From Lunularia cruciata (lineage: Eukaryota; Streptophyta; Marchantiopsida; Lunulariales; Lunulariaceae): a stretch of DNA of 64,000 nucleotides. The stretch spans positions 19,560,744 through 19,624,743 of the forward strand of contig OX419759.1 of the NCBI GenBank assembly GCA_948567375.1, written 5' to 3'. Positions 10,850-20,859 of this stretch are shown piece after piece. The notes below the pieces were generated by a model. The model did not search any database. It was not told where the DNA came from and saw only the letters and a list, made by a program, of their open reading frames with translations. The position numbers and the translations under genes were made by a program. Position 1 is the stretch's first letter. Each line of letters begins with the position of its first letter.

Positions 10850-12050
10850 CTACACCAACAACTTCAACTCGTGCAATCTTGTTTCTTCAATTCTTACACG
10901 GGCTTCTGTACTTAGCATTGCATTCATCTTTGTGACAATCTCCTTCAATGGCTTGAGTCTCATCCTCCTCTCACATTCTCTACCTACCAGCCAATCTTCT
11001 CTATACATCGCCAGTTCAGCCTTGAATTCGGCTTTCATAGTCTCCTTCTCCTTCTCCTTCTGAACAATCTTCTCCTCTAGACTACAAAGTAGCTCCAATA
11101 ATCTTTTGTTTTCTCTATATCTCACTGTCAACTCTCTTTGCCAAAGCTGCTTCTTCTCTTCTACATTCTCCATCACTCTATCAAGCTCTTGCTCCTTCTC
11201 TGCTACTCTCACCATAACATGGATAATTTCTAATCATGAATCAGCAAATTGTTGTTTCAAGATTTCATACTCTGCTATCTGTCTTTCCCTTGCAATGCCA
11301 TTCTGCTCTATTACTCGCTCTCTACTTCCCACCTGCCTTCTTTAAGTTTTCAATCACTTGATTCTGTACTATTGCATCTACTTGTAGTACTTCCCTCGCT
11401 TACTCACCTTGGATTATACTCTTCTTAAACTCCAAGTTCTCTTCCTCTAATTTTGCTAACACCTGCAACACAATCTTCACTTCTGAACACTTTGCCTGCA
11501 TCTCTTTCTTCTTCTGCTCCAACTTTGTTAACAACGGGCATACAACCTCCCACAAATACTCTACTTCTTCACTTTGATTTACCTTGACTTGCGGACTTTT
11601 CTCCTTCTTTGCTTCTTCTTCACTTGAAACTCACCTTCTCAGCCGCAATTGCCTTATTGGGATGGATTCTTCACTCCATGAACTTCCACTCTCCACTTCC
11701 CTTCTCTTACTCAGTCTTGCTTCATACTTTGCCTTCCTTCTAGAACAGACTCCTCTCTGAATGGTCACCCTCTTCTCCTCCTTCTTTGGAACTTCATCTT
11801 CGGGTCTCGAGTTACATTCTTCCTCCACTTCTAGCTTTCCTTCTTCCTCCTCGGGTACCAATTGCATCTCTACTCCATCTTCACTCTTGCTGCTTACTTC
11901 ACCACTCTGTAATGTCAGTTCATGTTCTTCCTCCTTCTCCAAGTCTTTTGACTTGTACTCAGCTTCCCCTTTTGATTCTTCACCCGATGATGCAATTATC
12001 ACCAAGTCTTTCCTCAGGTTCATCTTCCTGGTCTTCCAAGGTCCTGTCAC
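10850..12050 (-). pseudogene. Acidic linker plus coiled-coil protein region of C1, broken
   Basis: On the minus strand, 12050-11631 reads as an acidic, Lys/Glu-rich linker (SSKSEDGVEMQLVPEEEEGK) ending in a basic patch RRKAKYEARLSKRREVE. 11215-10850 is strongly helical and charged (EKIVQKEKEKETMKAEFKAE) and matches the longer coiled-coil ORF in C3 at 45537-46208. The stretch between them keeps homology through several stops (VVCPLLTKLEQKKKEMQ). Heptad-like spacing of Leu/Val suggests a coiled coil. The function is unknown. It may be a Gag-like structural protein, but no capsid or zinc motif is seen. Confidence 0.5.
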
Positions 12051-12161
12051 CGCTACTTCTTCTTCTTCTCCTTGTCAACTCCTCTTCTTTGACTTTGGAG
12101 TGTTTACTTTCAATTGCATGCTCTTCCCCATCTACACCTAGTACTTGTCACTGCTTCTTAT

Positions 12162-12725
12162 CTACAAGATGTATTGCTGCTCCTCTACATCAACATCTCT
12201 TCTCAAATAGAGGTGGAAGTGCGACACCATCTTGTGTCTCTCCGCTGTGTTCAGAAAATTCAGTCCCAAGTAGAAGTGGGCTACAAACATCAAAATGTAG
12301 TGTGTAGGTGACTTGTCTCTCAAGTTCCACACCATTTGTCTCGTATGTGGATGAAAACACTTTGCCCAATTGATCGGTTCCCTTGCAAACATCTTATGGA
12401 AGAACACCACTTGATGTTTCATCACCTAAGTGGTTTGCTTTGGCTTCAAGATAGCCATCATTGCCCCTATGATGCCTCTCCTCAAAGGGTCCTTGTAGCT
12501 CTCAACTTTGTAGCCATTCTTTGTGTGCTTTGAAGAGAAGACATCTCTCACCTCTTGGGTTTCTTCAGCTACCTCTCCTTTCCCCAAGAATGTAGCTCCC
12601 TGCTCTTCACCCGCCTCTCTTCTAAGTACTAACCTCCAATCCAACTCTGTCCAGCAAGCCGGATTTCCTCTCTTATCTTCTCCTTCAAGCCCATTGAGAC
12701 ATTTACTCTCGATGATCCCAATCAT
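12162..12725 (-). pseudogene. Conserved ORF of C1, about 187 codons with one in-frame TAG
   Basis: Two adjacent open stretches, 12426-12725 and 12162-12425, are in the same frame and separated only by a TAG (plus-strand cta at 12426-12428). Notable segments are NGYKVESYKDPLRRGIIGAM, INWAKCFHPHTRQMVWNL and HYILMFVAHFYLGL. No known catalytic motif is visible and I do not recognise the domain. It lies upstream (on the minus strand) of the acidic linker and coiled coil in the same element. C3 lacks this part. Confidence 0.5.
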
Positions 12726-13430
12726 GAAACCTAGAAAACTAAGGTTCTAGTTCCATGCCAAGAATGTAGTCCAAAGCCTGCTCAAGACTTCTATTCTTGT
12801 GATCACATCTAATCTCCAAATTGCATGATTCATCACTATGAATTCTGAGTTCTTCTTCCCACCTCCCATCTTACTTTCCTCTTCTTTGGGTTGGTGACTA
12901 CTCTTCTGACTGATTCCCAAACTAACTCTCCTGACTTCTCTCAACACACCAGCGTGTCTCTTATTACCCTTCCTTTCCCACGATCTTCCTTAGGATGACT
13001 CCTTAATGGCGATGGAAAATTACTTGTCATCTCGTTGTCTCTATCCTAAGTCTTATAGTGGTGCGTTTCCTCTGTCTTTCTTCACTTTGAGTTTCTACCA
13101 AGAAATCACACCTCCTTCACTGTCAATCCTCCCCCCTCCTCATATGACAGCCATTTTTGTGTGCAGTACCTTCTTGAATGTCCATCCCCAAAGGAAAGTT
13201 AGTACATTGTCCATGCCTTGGGTTGAGCACCCCTGAGCCTAAGTCTCCTTACTTTGGGTTGAATGTTGACAGGGCCAATCCGAGTACTTTGTCTTCCGAC
13301 ACAAAGTCACTTTACCTTGGGTTACAACCCAAAGACACCATTCTTCACCTTTTGATATCATATAGGCACAATACAACTTCTTCTATACACTTCTTAAAAA
13401 ATAAAAATAAAATAAAATGTGGGTACCACA

Positions 13431-13775
13431 TTTGACTTGGTATTATTCCTAAGTGTTTGGCTTTGAGGAAAGAATTGAGAACTCTTGGGCTTGTAAGCCT
13501 TTTTTTGGATTCTTCTATAGTCCAAGGATAGCCCATGTGAAGGAATCCTTGACTTAGTAGTTGGGTCAAGATAAGATCACATGCTAGTGGAATATGCCTA
13601 TGTGAATGGATATTTCTTTCTACTTTTTGACTTTACTTAACTTTTTGTCTAGTAACTGAGTTACTACAATAATTAGTAACTTTAGTGCGTAACTATTTCA
13701 CAAGTATATAAACAAGGAGGGAGGAGGTACTCACATCATTTCATTTGCAACTATCTCTCTTTCATTGAGTTTATT
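13431..13775 (+). repeat. 5' LTR of B1, second part, truncated at its 3' end
   Basis: Homology to the B LTR resumes as tttgacttggtattattcc and runs through the TATA region (agtatataaac near 13704) to tctttcattgag. There the sequence departs from the other copies. The last 140 bases or so of the LTR, the primer-binding site and about 0.7 kb of leader (present in B3) are missing. The sequence catttgcaactatctctct is partly repeated at the junction (about 13742-13795). Confidence 0.82.
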
Positions 13776-13809
13776 TGCAACTATCTCTCTCTCAAAATTT
13801 TAGAGGCTT

Positions 13810-14413
13810 GTGATGTACCAGTTGAGAGATTTGAGTGACATTGTGAGAAAGGGTCAATTTAGTAGAGTTGAGATCTCATGCATGAAGAGTTTGAGAGCAA
13901 CAAAAAGCACATTTGAGTGTTTAGATTCATCTTGGGAACATGGAGAGTCATCAAGGGTGGAAATTGAGACTATGCAAGGTTCTCCAAGGGTTTGGGGTGA
14001 TTGTAGGGGTGGATTTGAGGAAAAGAGAGTTTAGAATAGAATTTGAAGAGAGTGTTGAGAGGATCCAAAAACCTACACCACTTGGAGGAAAGAGTGAGTG
14101 TAAGTGCTTTCTATGTGGAGAGAAGGAACATAAGGCAAGTTCACATCCATTGAGCTTTGAGAGCAAGAGATTGAGGGAAAGGAGAGTATTACTTGACTTG
14201 CATTTGCATGTTGGACCTTCTTCACCAAGATTGGGAGGGAGAAGATCTAAGACCAAGGAGTTGTGTGAGGTTTGTGGAGTGGAAGGACTTCCAAAAGGAC
14301 ATGAGTGTAGTGGAGTAAAAGCACTTTTTGAGACTTTGGTGAAGAATCTTGGAGAGAGTCTTAGTAAAGCTACAAAAATACTACCACCTTCATCAGCTAG
14401 TTCTCAAGATTAG
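13810..14413 (+). pseudogene. Cysteine-rich ORF in the leader of the B family
   Basis: Two overlapping frames (13810-14034 and 13940-14413) carry a protein with two Cys/His clusters: CKCFLCGEKEHKASSH (about 14098-14145) and CEVCGVEGLPKGHEC (about 14266-14310). They resemble small zinc-binding knuckles but do not match the CCHC spacing of Gag, and a normal CCHC knuckle exists later in the same element. It lies upstream of gag. B3 keeps only its start (about 56640-56845). A frame shift near 13940-14034 suggests damage. It may be an accessory protein or the N-terminus of the polyprotein. Function is unknown. Confidence 0.5.
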
Positions 14414-14644
14414 TGATGGAGAAAATCTTTCAACTAATGGATAAATTATCCATGAGGGCTTGATTAATATGCACTCTAGGATTTGATGTTGCTATAGCAA
14501 TCTTGGAGCAACCTGAACCTTTTTTGTTCCCTAGGGTTGATTAATCTCAAATGGTGTTAGTCATGTACATACTCTATTAGTTATAGAGTGAGAGAAAAGA
14601 AAAGAGAAAAAGAAAAATTGAGAGAAAAGAAAGATAGTGAGGGG

Positions 14645-16000
14645 TTAAGATGGCAAGGATGGAGAAGATGTGGAGGCCTTTGTGAGATATTCCAAGAGAG
14701 CTTGCATAGGAAACAATGAGAGGAGGAAGAATGAGTGGGCCTCATTATTACCAGATTTCTTTGAGGATAAAGCACTTACATGGTATGAGTTAGAATACCA
14801 AAAGAGAAAGAAGAGAGATGTGCAAGAAAAGTCTTGGGAGAGTTTGACCTCAGCACTTATTGAGAACTTTCTTCTTGATGAGAGTTATGAGAGATTGATG
14901 AGTGAGGTTACCTTTCTCAAGCAAGGAGATGGAGAGAAAGTGAGAGTCTACATGGAAAGAGTGGAGAAGTTAGAGTCCAGATTTTGCATAATGTTGAGCA
15001 AGAGTGGGGATGATGTCTAGACTACTATGATTGGCATAGGAGCTATGCTCACCAACAATTTTGTGAGAGGGTTGAGACCACAAATTAGAAGCAAGGTGAG
15101 ATATGAGAAGCCTTCTTCCAAGGTTGAAGTTATCAAGATTGCAATTTGTATGGAGGAGAGTTTGGAAGTGGATGAGAGTGATTTGGTGGTGAAGAAGGTT
15201 GTGCATCCTCCTCAAGGTTACAAGTATGGTGGAACTTCTGATACTTTGGTGGCAAGGATTGCATCACAAGTAGTAGTTGCTCCAATTCTTGCACCTCTAC
15301 CAAAGGATCCACTTCAAACCATCATAGAACAACTTGCAGATCTCAAGATCAATGTGGTGCAACTATGGGAGAAGAGAGAGGTGGATCAGAATGTAAGGAG
15401 AGGGCCTAGGAGTTATGGAAACTATTCATATAGAGGAAGCCAACCAGCCAACAATTTCAATGAAAGAAATTGTTTTGGTTGTGGAGGAAGAGACCATATC
15501 CAAAGGAATTGCCCAAATTCCACTTATCATGGAGGAAAGGGTTATGAGGGAGCCAATAGAGAGAAAGAGGGAGGAAGTGAAACCCAAGTGGCTCCTAATC
15601 CAAAAAAAGGTAAGGAGATAACATCTATAGATGTGGTTGAGAGCAAGTATGAGAAGGGAGAGTGCTCAAACTCCAAGAGTCTTAATTTGGAGCTTTTGGC
15701 ACAAGAGAAGAAGAGAGCTCGTTTTGTAGAGGATGTGCACTCTTCTCAAGGATTTACTCCTAGCAAGGATATTTCTATGTCTAGTAGGAGCACTTGCACC
15801 TCAACACCATCAACAACAAAGACTCCAAGGAAGAAGTTGGGGATGGAGGACTTCTTGATATCAAAACAACAATGGACTTACAATGTCTTGGAGGATGTTG
15901 GTAGTCACAAGGCTAACATCATAGTGGGCCAACTGATTGCTTTGAATCTTACTTTGAGAAAGGAGCTTAGAGGTGGTTTGAGTTCTACAAGGAGCAAGAG
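14645..16000 (+). pseudogene. Gag of B1 with CCHC zinc knuckle
   Basis: A retrotransposon Gag fold is suggested by WASLLPDFFEDKALTWYEL, SWESLTSALIENF and LMSEVTFLKQGDGEKVRVYM, the usual pattern of plant Ty3 Gag. One frame runs from about 14645 to 16244, broken by a TAG at 15018-15020. The zinc knuckle CFGCGGRDHIQRNC is at 15471-15512 (C-x2-C-x4-H-x4-C). A basic, Ser/Thr-rich linker to the protease follows. The likely role is capsid assembly and RNA packaging. Start codon is uncertain: the frame is open upstream of 14670 with no clear ATG. Confidence 0.85.
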
Positions 16001-16967
16001 GAAGAAGAAAGCAAAAGCTCAAGTATCAATTGGGGTGGTGGATTCCAAGCCAACACCATGGGAGGCTTGTGAATATACCTCCAAGATTGATGTGAGAGTG
16101 AATGGTCCCAACATCAAGGATGCACTTGTTGATGGAGGATCAGCAGTGAATGCCATGTTAGAAAGGTTGATGAAGAAGTTGAGTATGATACCCTCAAAAC
16201 CTTCAACATTTGTGGTGAGCATGGCAAAAAAGCAACAAGTTTGACCAGTAGGGGTGATGGATAAGGTGGTAGTTTCAGTTATGGGAGTTCAAAATCTCAT
16301 GACTTTCCAAGTCTTGAAGGATTCAAGCTATGACTTACTTCTTGGGAGGCCATGGTTGAGAGCAGCATGCACAATTGATTGATATCACAAAGGGTACTTG
16401 AGGATTGGGCAATCAAACCATAGAGTCACAATTCTTGTGACTAACACCACCAACACTTCACATTCAGATACACCATCTTCTGATTATTGGGAATTAGATT
16501 TTGAAGAAGGAGCTTCAAGTGTGGACACAAGCATGGAAGAGGAGACTTCCATGGAGGAGGATGAATCTGAATCTGATTCAAATATGTTTCTCTTGTGTGC
16601 TATGGATTTTTTACCAAAGCCTGAGGTTTTGAAGGACCCAAATAAATCACCATTGACACTTGAGGAGATAGAGAGGAGGTTATGTACCCTCAAGTATGGC
16701 CCAAATGTTACCAAGGAGGAGAAGGTGAGAATTGAGGAGATTTTTTGCAAGTTCATCCATGTGTTTGCTTTTAGTTACAAGGATTTGAAGGAAGTCACTT
16801 GGGAGGAGCACAACATAAAGGTGGAGTCACATGCAAGACCAATCCACCAAAAGCAATGTCGCGTTAGCCCAACAATATCTTTGGTTACAAAGGAGGAGAT
16901 TGATAAGCTTAAGGAGCCCGGATTTTCTTTGAGGTGGAGAATTCAGAATGGGTGTCTCCAATTATGA
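16001..16967 (+). pseudogene. Protease and acidic linker of B1
   Basis: ALVDGGSAVNAM places D-G-G (Asp codon 16131-16133) at the retropepsin active site. D-G/S/T-G variants occur in plant Ty3 proteases. After an in-frame TGA at 16242-16244 the same domain ends in YDLLLGRPWLRAAC (near 16330-16370), the usual flap/LLGRPW signature. An acidic linker (SMEEETSMEEDESESDSN) and the RT N-terminus (KEEKVRIEEIFCKFIHVFAF) follow. The frame is lost near 16920. Confidence 0.8.
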
Positions 16968-18120
16968 TTGTGAAGAAAAAGAATGGCTAGCTTTGGGTAT
17001 GTGTGGATTACAATAAGCTCAATGTTGTTACCAAGAAGGACTACTACCCATTGCTATTCATTGATGAGATCTTGGAGGAGGTTGCAGGTCATGAGAGGTA
17101 TAGTTTTGGAGATGGTTATAATGGATATAAACAAATCAAGATTGCACTAGAGCATCAACAACTCACCACATTCACCACACCTTGGGGAACTTACACTTTC
17201 AAGGTCATGCTTTTTGGGCCTTGCAATGCTCCAACCACATTCCAATGGTTCATGAACAAGGTATTTGAACCTTTCATGGGAAATTGTGAGAGACTTCATT
17301 GGTGACTTTTTGTGTCTATGGGAACAAGGAAGAGCACTTTGAGCACCTAATCAAGGTCTTGCAATTCTTAGATGAGGCAAATGCATCTCTCAACCTAGAG
17401 AAGTGCATTTTTGGTTGTGAAGAAGGTCTACTTTTAGGTCACATCATCTCCAAAGATGGAATAGAAGTTGACCTTAAGAAGGTGAGGAAAATATCAAACC
17501 TTCCATTTCCTTCAAGGTTGACAAAGTTATACCAATTCTTGGGGATGGTTGGGTACTATAGGAGGTTCATCTTCTCATTTTCCAACAAGGATTATGCATT
17601 GACCATCTATATGAAGAAGGGTGTAGATTACATGGTGATTTTGGAAGACAAGGAGTCTCTCAAAGCTTTTGAGGAGCTCAAGCAATCCTTTGTTGTAGCT
17701 CCAATTCTTGCTAAAACTGATTGGAGTAAGCCGTTCATCCTCTACACTGATGCTTCTCATGTAGCTATAGGATGCACTCTTAGTCAATTAGACCAAGATG
17801 GGCATGATCATCCAATAGCTTTTGCTAGTAGGCAAATAGTTTCAGTAGAAAAGAGCTACTCTGTCACAGAGAGAGAAGGGTTGGCAGTGATCTTTGGTCT
17901 CAAGAAGTTTAGACACTACTTGATTGGAGAGAAAAACATCATTATCATGGATCACAAGGCCTTGAAGTACATCTTCAACAAGCCTAATGTTGAAGGGAGA
18001 CTAGCAAGGTGGATGATACTCTTGTTTGAGTATGACTACACCATTTGAGGATAAGCCAGGAAAGATATATGCAAATGCTAATTCGTTATCTAGGGCCTAT
18101 GATCATGATGGAGATGAGCT
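16968..18120 (+). pseudogene. Reverse transcriptase and RNase H of B1
   Basis: MIVKKKNG, a TAG, then VCVDYNKLN begins the RT fingers. TPWGTYTFKVMLFGPCNAPTT is the palm. The catalytic motif reads FIGDF near 17296, where B3 has FIDEF, so the first Asp is changed to Gly and an extra T nearby shifts the frame. YIFNKPNVEGRLARWM and ILYTDASHVAIGCTLSQLD (RNase H) are well kept in 17299-18048. Catalysis would be lost. Confidence 0.88.
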
Positions 18121-19455
18121 AGTGGATGATTCATTCTTGGATGAGGAGTTCATGACAATCTCAGTCACTCAAGAGGTTCCAATGGAGTACAAGGAGATTG
18201 TGGATTTTGTGACAAGAGGTAAATATCCAAAAGGGATGCATGATAGGGAGAGGAAGGCCCTTGCAGCAAGATCTAGACCTTACACAATGGTGGAGGATAT
18301 TCTTTTTCACCAAGGAGTAGATGGTCTAGTTCAAAGAGCAGTGGGTAAGGAAGAGTCTATCCTACTCATAAAGGAGTTTCATGAGGTTAAGTGTGTGGAG
18401 GATACTTTGCAGGAAGGGTGACTACTTTCAAGATTCTAGATGCAGGTTACCATTGGAGAGGGATTTTTAAAGATTGTCTTGATTATTGCAAAACTTGTCA
18501 TGTTTGTTAAGCTTTTGCTAGAAAGTCTACTTCCACTCCACCACTTAGATCAATTCCATTGCTAGGACCTTTTGAGAAGTAGGGAATTGATTTTGTAGGT
18601 CCTCTCAATAGAACCCCAAGGAAAAATTGTTATATTGTGGTAGTTACTAATTATCTTACCAAGTGGGTTGAGGCTAGACCATTGAGGGACAAGAATGAAG
18701 ATGAAGTTGGGAGATTTCTTTATGAACGCATTATTACTAGGTTTGGATGCCCTTTGGAGTTAGTTTCTTATAGAGGAAGAGAGTTTACATGAAGCATTAC
18801 TACAGCCATGCTATGACATTTCTCTATCACACATAGAGTAACTATACCCTACAAGCCAAATTCTAATGGCTTGGCAGAGAGAACCACTCAGACCTTGTGT
18901 ATGATGTTGGCCAAATATGAAGAAATGGAGGGGGCTAAACATCATTGGGACAAGAGGATTCATGCAGTTTTGTGGGAGTAGAGGACAACCATGAAGACTT
19001 CCACCGGATATTCTCCATTTCAACTGGTAAATGGTACTGAGTCTACCTTACCTATTCAGTTTGATCTTCCTACCTTCCAAAGCATTTATAGGAGATTGAA
19101 GAAAGCACAAGGAGGTGATGCAGAGAAGTCAAGGAAGGATGAACTCATGGAATTGGAAGAGGCAAGAGCAGTTGCTATGGTTTGAGTGGAGCAAGCCCAA
19201 AGGATACAAAAGGAGATTTATGACAAGAGGCAAGGCAAGAAGAAGGTGGAGCCTTTCAAAGAAGGTGATTGGGTAATGTTGTTTGATTCCATTCAAATCA
19301 AGAGAGTGCAAAAGAAGTTTTTGCCTAAGTACGTTGGACCTTTCATAGTGGAGAAGGTGTGGGGCAATTACACATATGATCTCAAGGAGTTGGGAGGAAG
19401 ACACTTTGATAGGATTAACAATAATAAGTTGAAGATGTATCATAGAAGGTAGAGA
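18121..19455 (+). pseudogene. Integrase of B1
   Basis: The zinc-domain region has LIKEFHE and CKTCHVC (about 18370-18515). The core has GIDFVGPLNRTPRK (near 18580), CPLELVSYRGRE where the second catalytic Asp is Tyr, and KPNSNGLAERTTQTLC carrying the Glu. Several TAG/TGA stops interrupt it, including at 18580-18582 and just after the SYRGRE segment. The C-terminal module (EGDWVMLFDSIQ...KYVGPFIVEKVWGNYTYDL) is open in 19186-19452 and ends MYHRR. No chromodomain follows. Confidence 0.88.
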
Positions 19456-19500
19456 GACCTTCACTTTGAGGACAAAGTGAAAACTTAGTCCGGGCGTAAA

Positions 19501-20184
19501 TGTAACACCCATTTATGCATGTGTGTGGTATTGTGATAGTTAGTTTAGTATTACTAGTACTTGAGAGATATTATTTATATAGAGATAAAGGATGGTTCTA
19601 CATAAGTCATGATTAGCTAAAATTATTCATAGCTAAGATAGAGAGGATCTTTCTTTAGAGGAAGTGGAAAAGATGAGCATCACTATTTTGGATTCTAGTG
19701 TGTTGACTTGGTATTATTCTTAGGTGTTTGGCTTTGGGGAAAAAGTTGAGAACTCTTGGGCCCGTAAGCCTTTTTTTTGGATTCTTCTATAGTCCAAGGA
19801 TAGCCCATTGTGAAGGATCCTTGACTTAGTGGTTAGGTCAAGATAAGATCACATGCTAGTGGAATATGCCCATGTGAATAGATATTCCTTTCTACTTTTT
19901 GACTTTACTTGAATTTTTGTCTAGTAACTTGAGTTACTATGGTAATTAGTAACTTTTATGCATAACTATTTCACAAGTATATAAACAAGGGGTGAGGAGG
20001 TACTCACATCATTTCATTTGCAACTATCTCTCTCATTGAGTTCTCTAGTGAGCAATGTCCTGAGTATTGGAGTTTTAGCCTTGGAAAAGTATGATGGAGT
20101 TGAGGTTCTTTGCTTTTTTAGTCCATGGTACGCTACCATACTAACCATCAGAGGTTCATTCTAAGTGAGAGATAGGCCGGTTCA
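19501..20184 (+). repeat. 3' LTR of B1 (684 bp)
   Basis: The LTR starts TGTAACACCC directly after gtccgggcgtaaa, which corresponds to the purine-rich gtccgggggtaaa at 59219-59231 in B3. It ends ggccggttca. This is one of the best full LTRs for the family. Neighbouring element-2 sequence resumes at 20185. Confidence 0.9.
19977..19987 (+). promoter_or_regulatory. TATA box of the B-family LTR
   Basis: agtatataaac is kept at the matching place in every B LTR copy in the window, about 200 bases before the LTR end. Conservation in otherwise decaying LTRs and position fit a U3 promoter. Confidence 0.6.
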
Positions 20185-20690
20185 CAATTCTCAATAGGCA
20201 AAGATCTTTTGTATAGTGATGCCGATGGCCTTTGAGAACTTGGTGATTGCTCAGCATAGGGATTCCTTACACTATACTACCATTTGAGGAGGAGGTTATA
20301 GAGTGATCTATTGATTTTGTCGAGGTGACTTTGTATATCTATAACAGATAGCACCAATGACACTTGATGTTTCCACCGGTTGTACTATCTTGAGAGTGTG
20401 CAAGGTTTTGCCATCTGGAGTCCTTGTGTTGGAGGCACATGATGGTGTTGTTTGGAACAATCATGCGTGCAATTGTGTGTCATGCCACCTCCCAAACATT
20501 GATGGTACCATAGACCCAAGCTTGGCACTTGTACGAGCAGGCTTGAGGTGTATGTTATGCGGTTCTTCTAGTGAAGCTGTTACTATGTTAGTGTGTGATA
20601 GTTGTTCAAGAAGATGGCTTATAGCATGTATGACTCCTTACCTCATAGTGGTTCCTCAAGGACGGTGATTATGTCCTAGGTGTACTTGAC
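20185..20690 (+). pseudogene. C-terminal part of element 2 Pol: integrase tail and PHD-type zinc finger
   Basis: 20357-20668 reads TLDVSTGCTILRV...PSGVLVLEAHDG, a small beta-rich tail, then NIDGTIDPSLA. Next comes a PHD-like finger: C-x2-C at 20549-20560 (CMLCG), MLVCDSC with Cys at 20594-20596 and 20603-20605, WLIAC with the last Cys at 20627-20629, and, after a TGA at 20666-20668, LCPRC with Cys at 20672-20674 and 20681-20683. The pattern is C4-H-C3 with the expected His replaced by Leu. The stop falls at the expected Trp of the finger (W-x-C-P-x-C). PHD fingers commonly bind histone H3 tails. The comparison to chromodomains in chromoviruses suggests a targeting role, which is inference. 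Confidence 0.7.
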
Positions 20691-20859
20691 CTATAGCTAG
20701 TTCATCCTTTATATGGTATAGATTGTAGACATGCAACTAATGATGGGGCTCGGTAGCACTCGTCCTCTTGATCTTTTGCCCACCATAGGGTATACCATAT
20801 ACTTGGAGTAGATGGCTATCTGGAGTTAGAGGGACCCAACCGCTAGCCAAGGTGGCAAT
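20691..20859 (+). other. Non-coding tail of element 2
   Basis: The stretch from the PHD finger to the candidate LTR has no recognisable domain. Confidence 0.3.

Larger units (their letters stand above)
9649..13430 (-). mobile_element. Element C1 (3.8 kb, TG...CA ends, 5-bp target duplication)
   Basis: Read on the plus strand it starts TGTGATAACTC and ends GGTACCACA. Flanks are gttga (9644-9648) and tttga (13431-13435), a 5-bp target duplication with one mismatch, and the host B LTR continues exactly across it. Three other copies share both ends (24045-25726, 44981-47460, 49207-51089). No LTR pair is present inside. The coding strand is minus: a conserved ORF, an acidic/basic linker and a coiled-coil ORF. 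It could be a solo copy of a very long LTR whose U3 carries an ORF, or an unusual non-autonomous element. Confidence 0.85.
9443..20184 (+). mobile_element. Ty3/gypsy element B1 nested in element 2 and itself split by C1
   Basis: The 5' LTR begins TGTAACACCC at 9443 and the matching 3' LTR occupies 19501-20184. Between them lie an extra cysteine-rich ORF, gag with zinc knuckle, protease, RT, RNase H and integrase, all on the plus strand. C1 (9649-13430) interrupts the 5' LTR. The 5' LTR end and leader are deleted near 13775. No chromodomain is visible after the integrase, so B is not a chromovirus. I found no convincing 5-bp target duplication (tgttt before, caatt after). Confidence 0.9.

Noticed and set aside
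11761-12311. Ser/Leu-rich plus-strand ORFs of up to 173 codons in C1
   Set aside because: They are the opposite strand of the acidic Glu/Lys-rich coding region. Ser/Leu-rich antisense frames are expected there.
18811-19023. Minus-strand ORF opposite the B1 integrase
   Set aside because: Antisense shadow of a conserved integrase segment.
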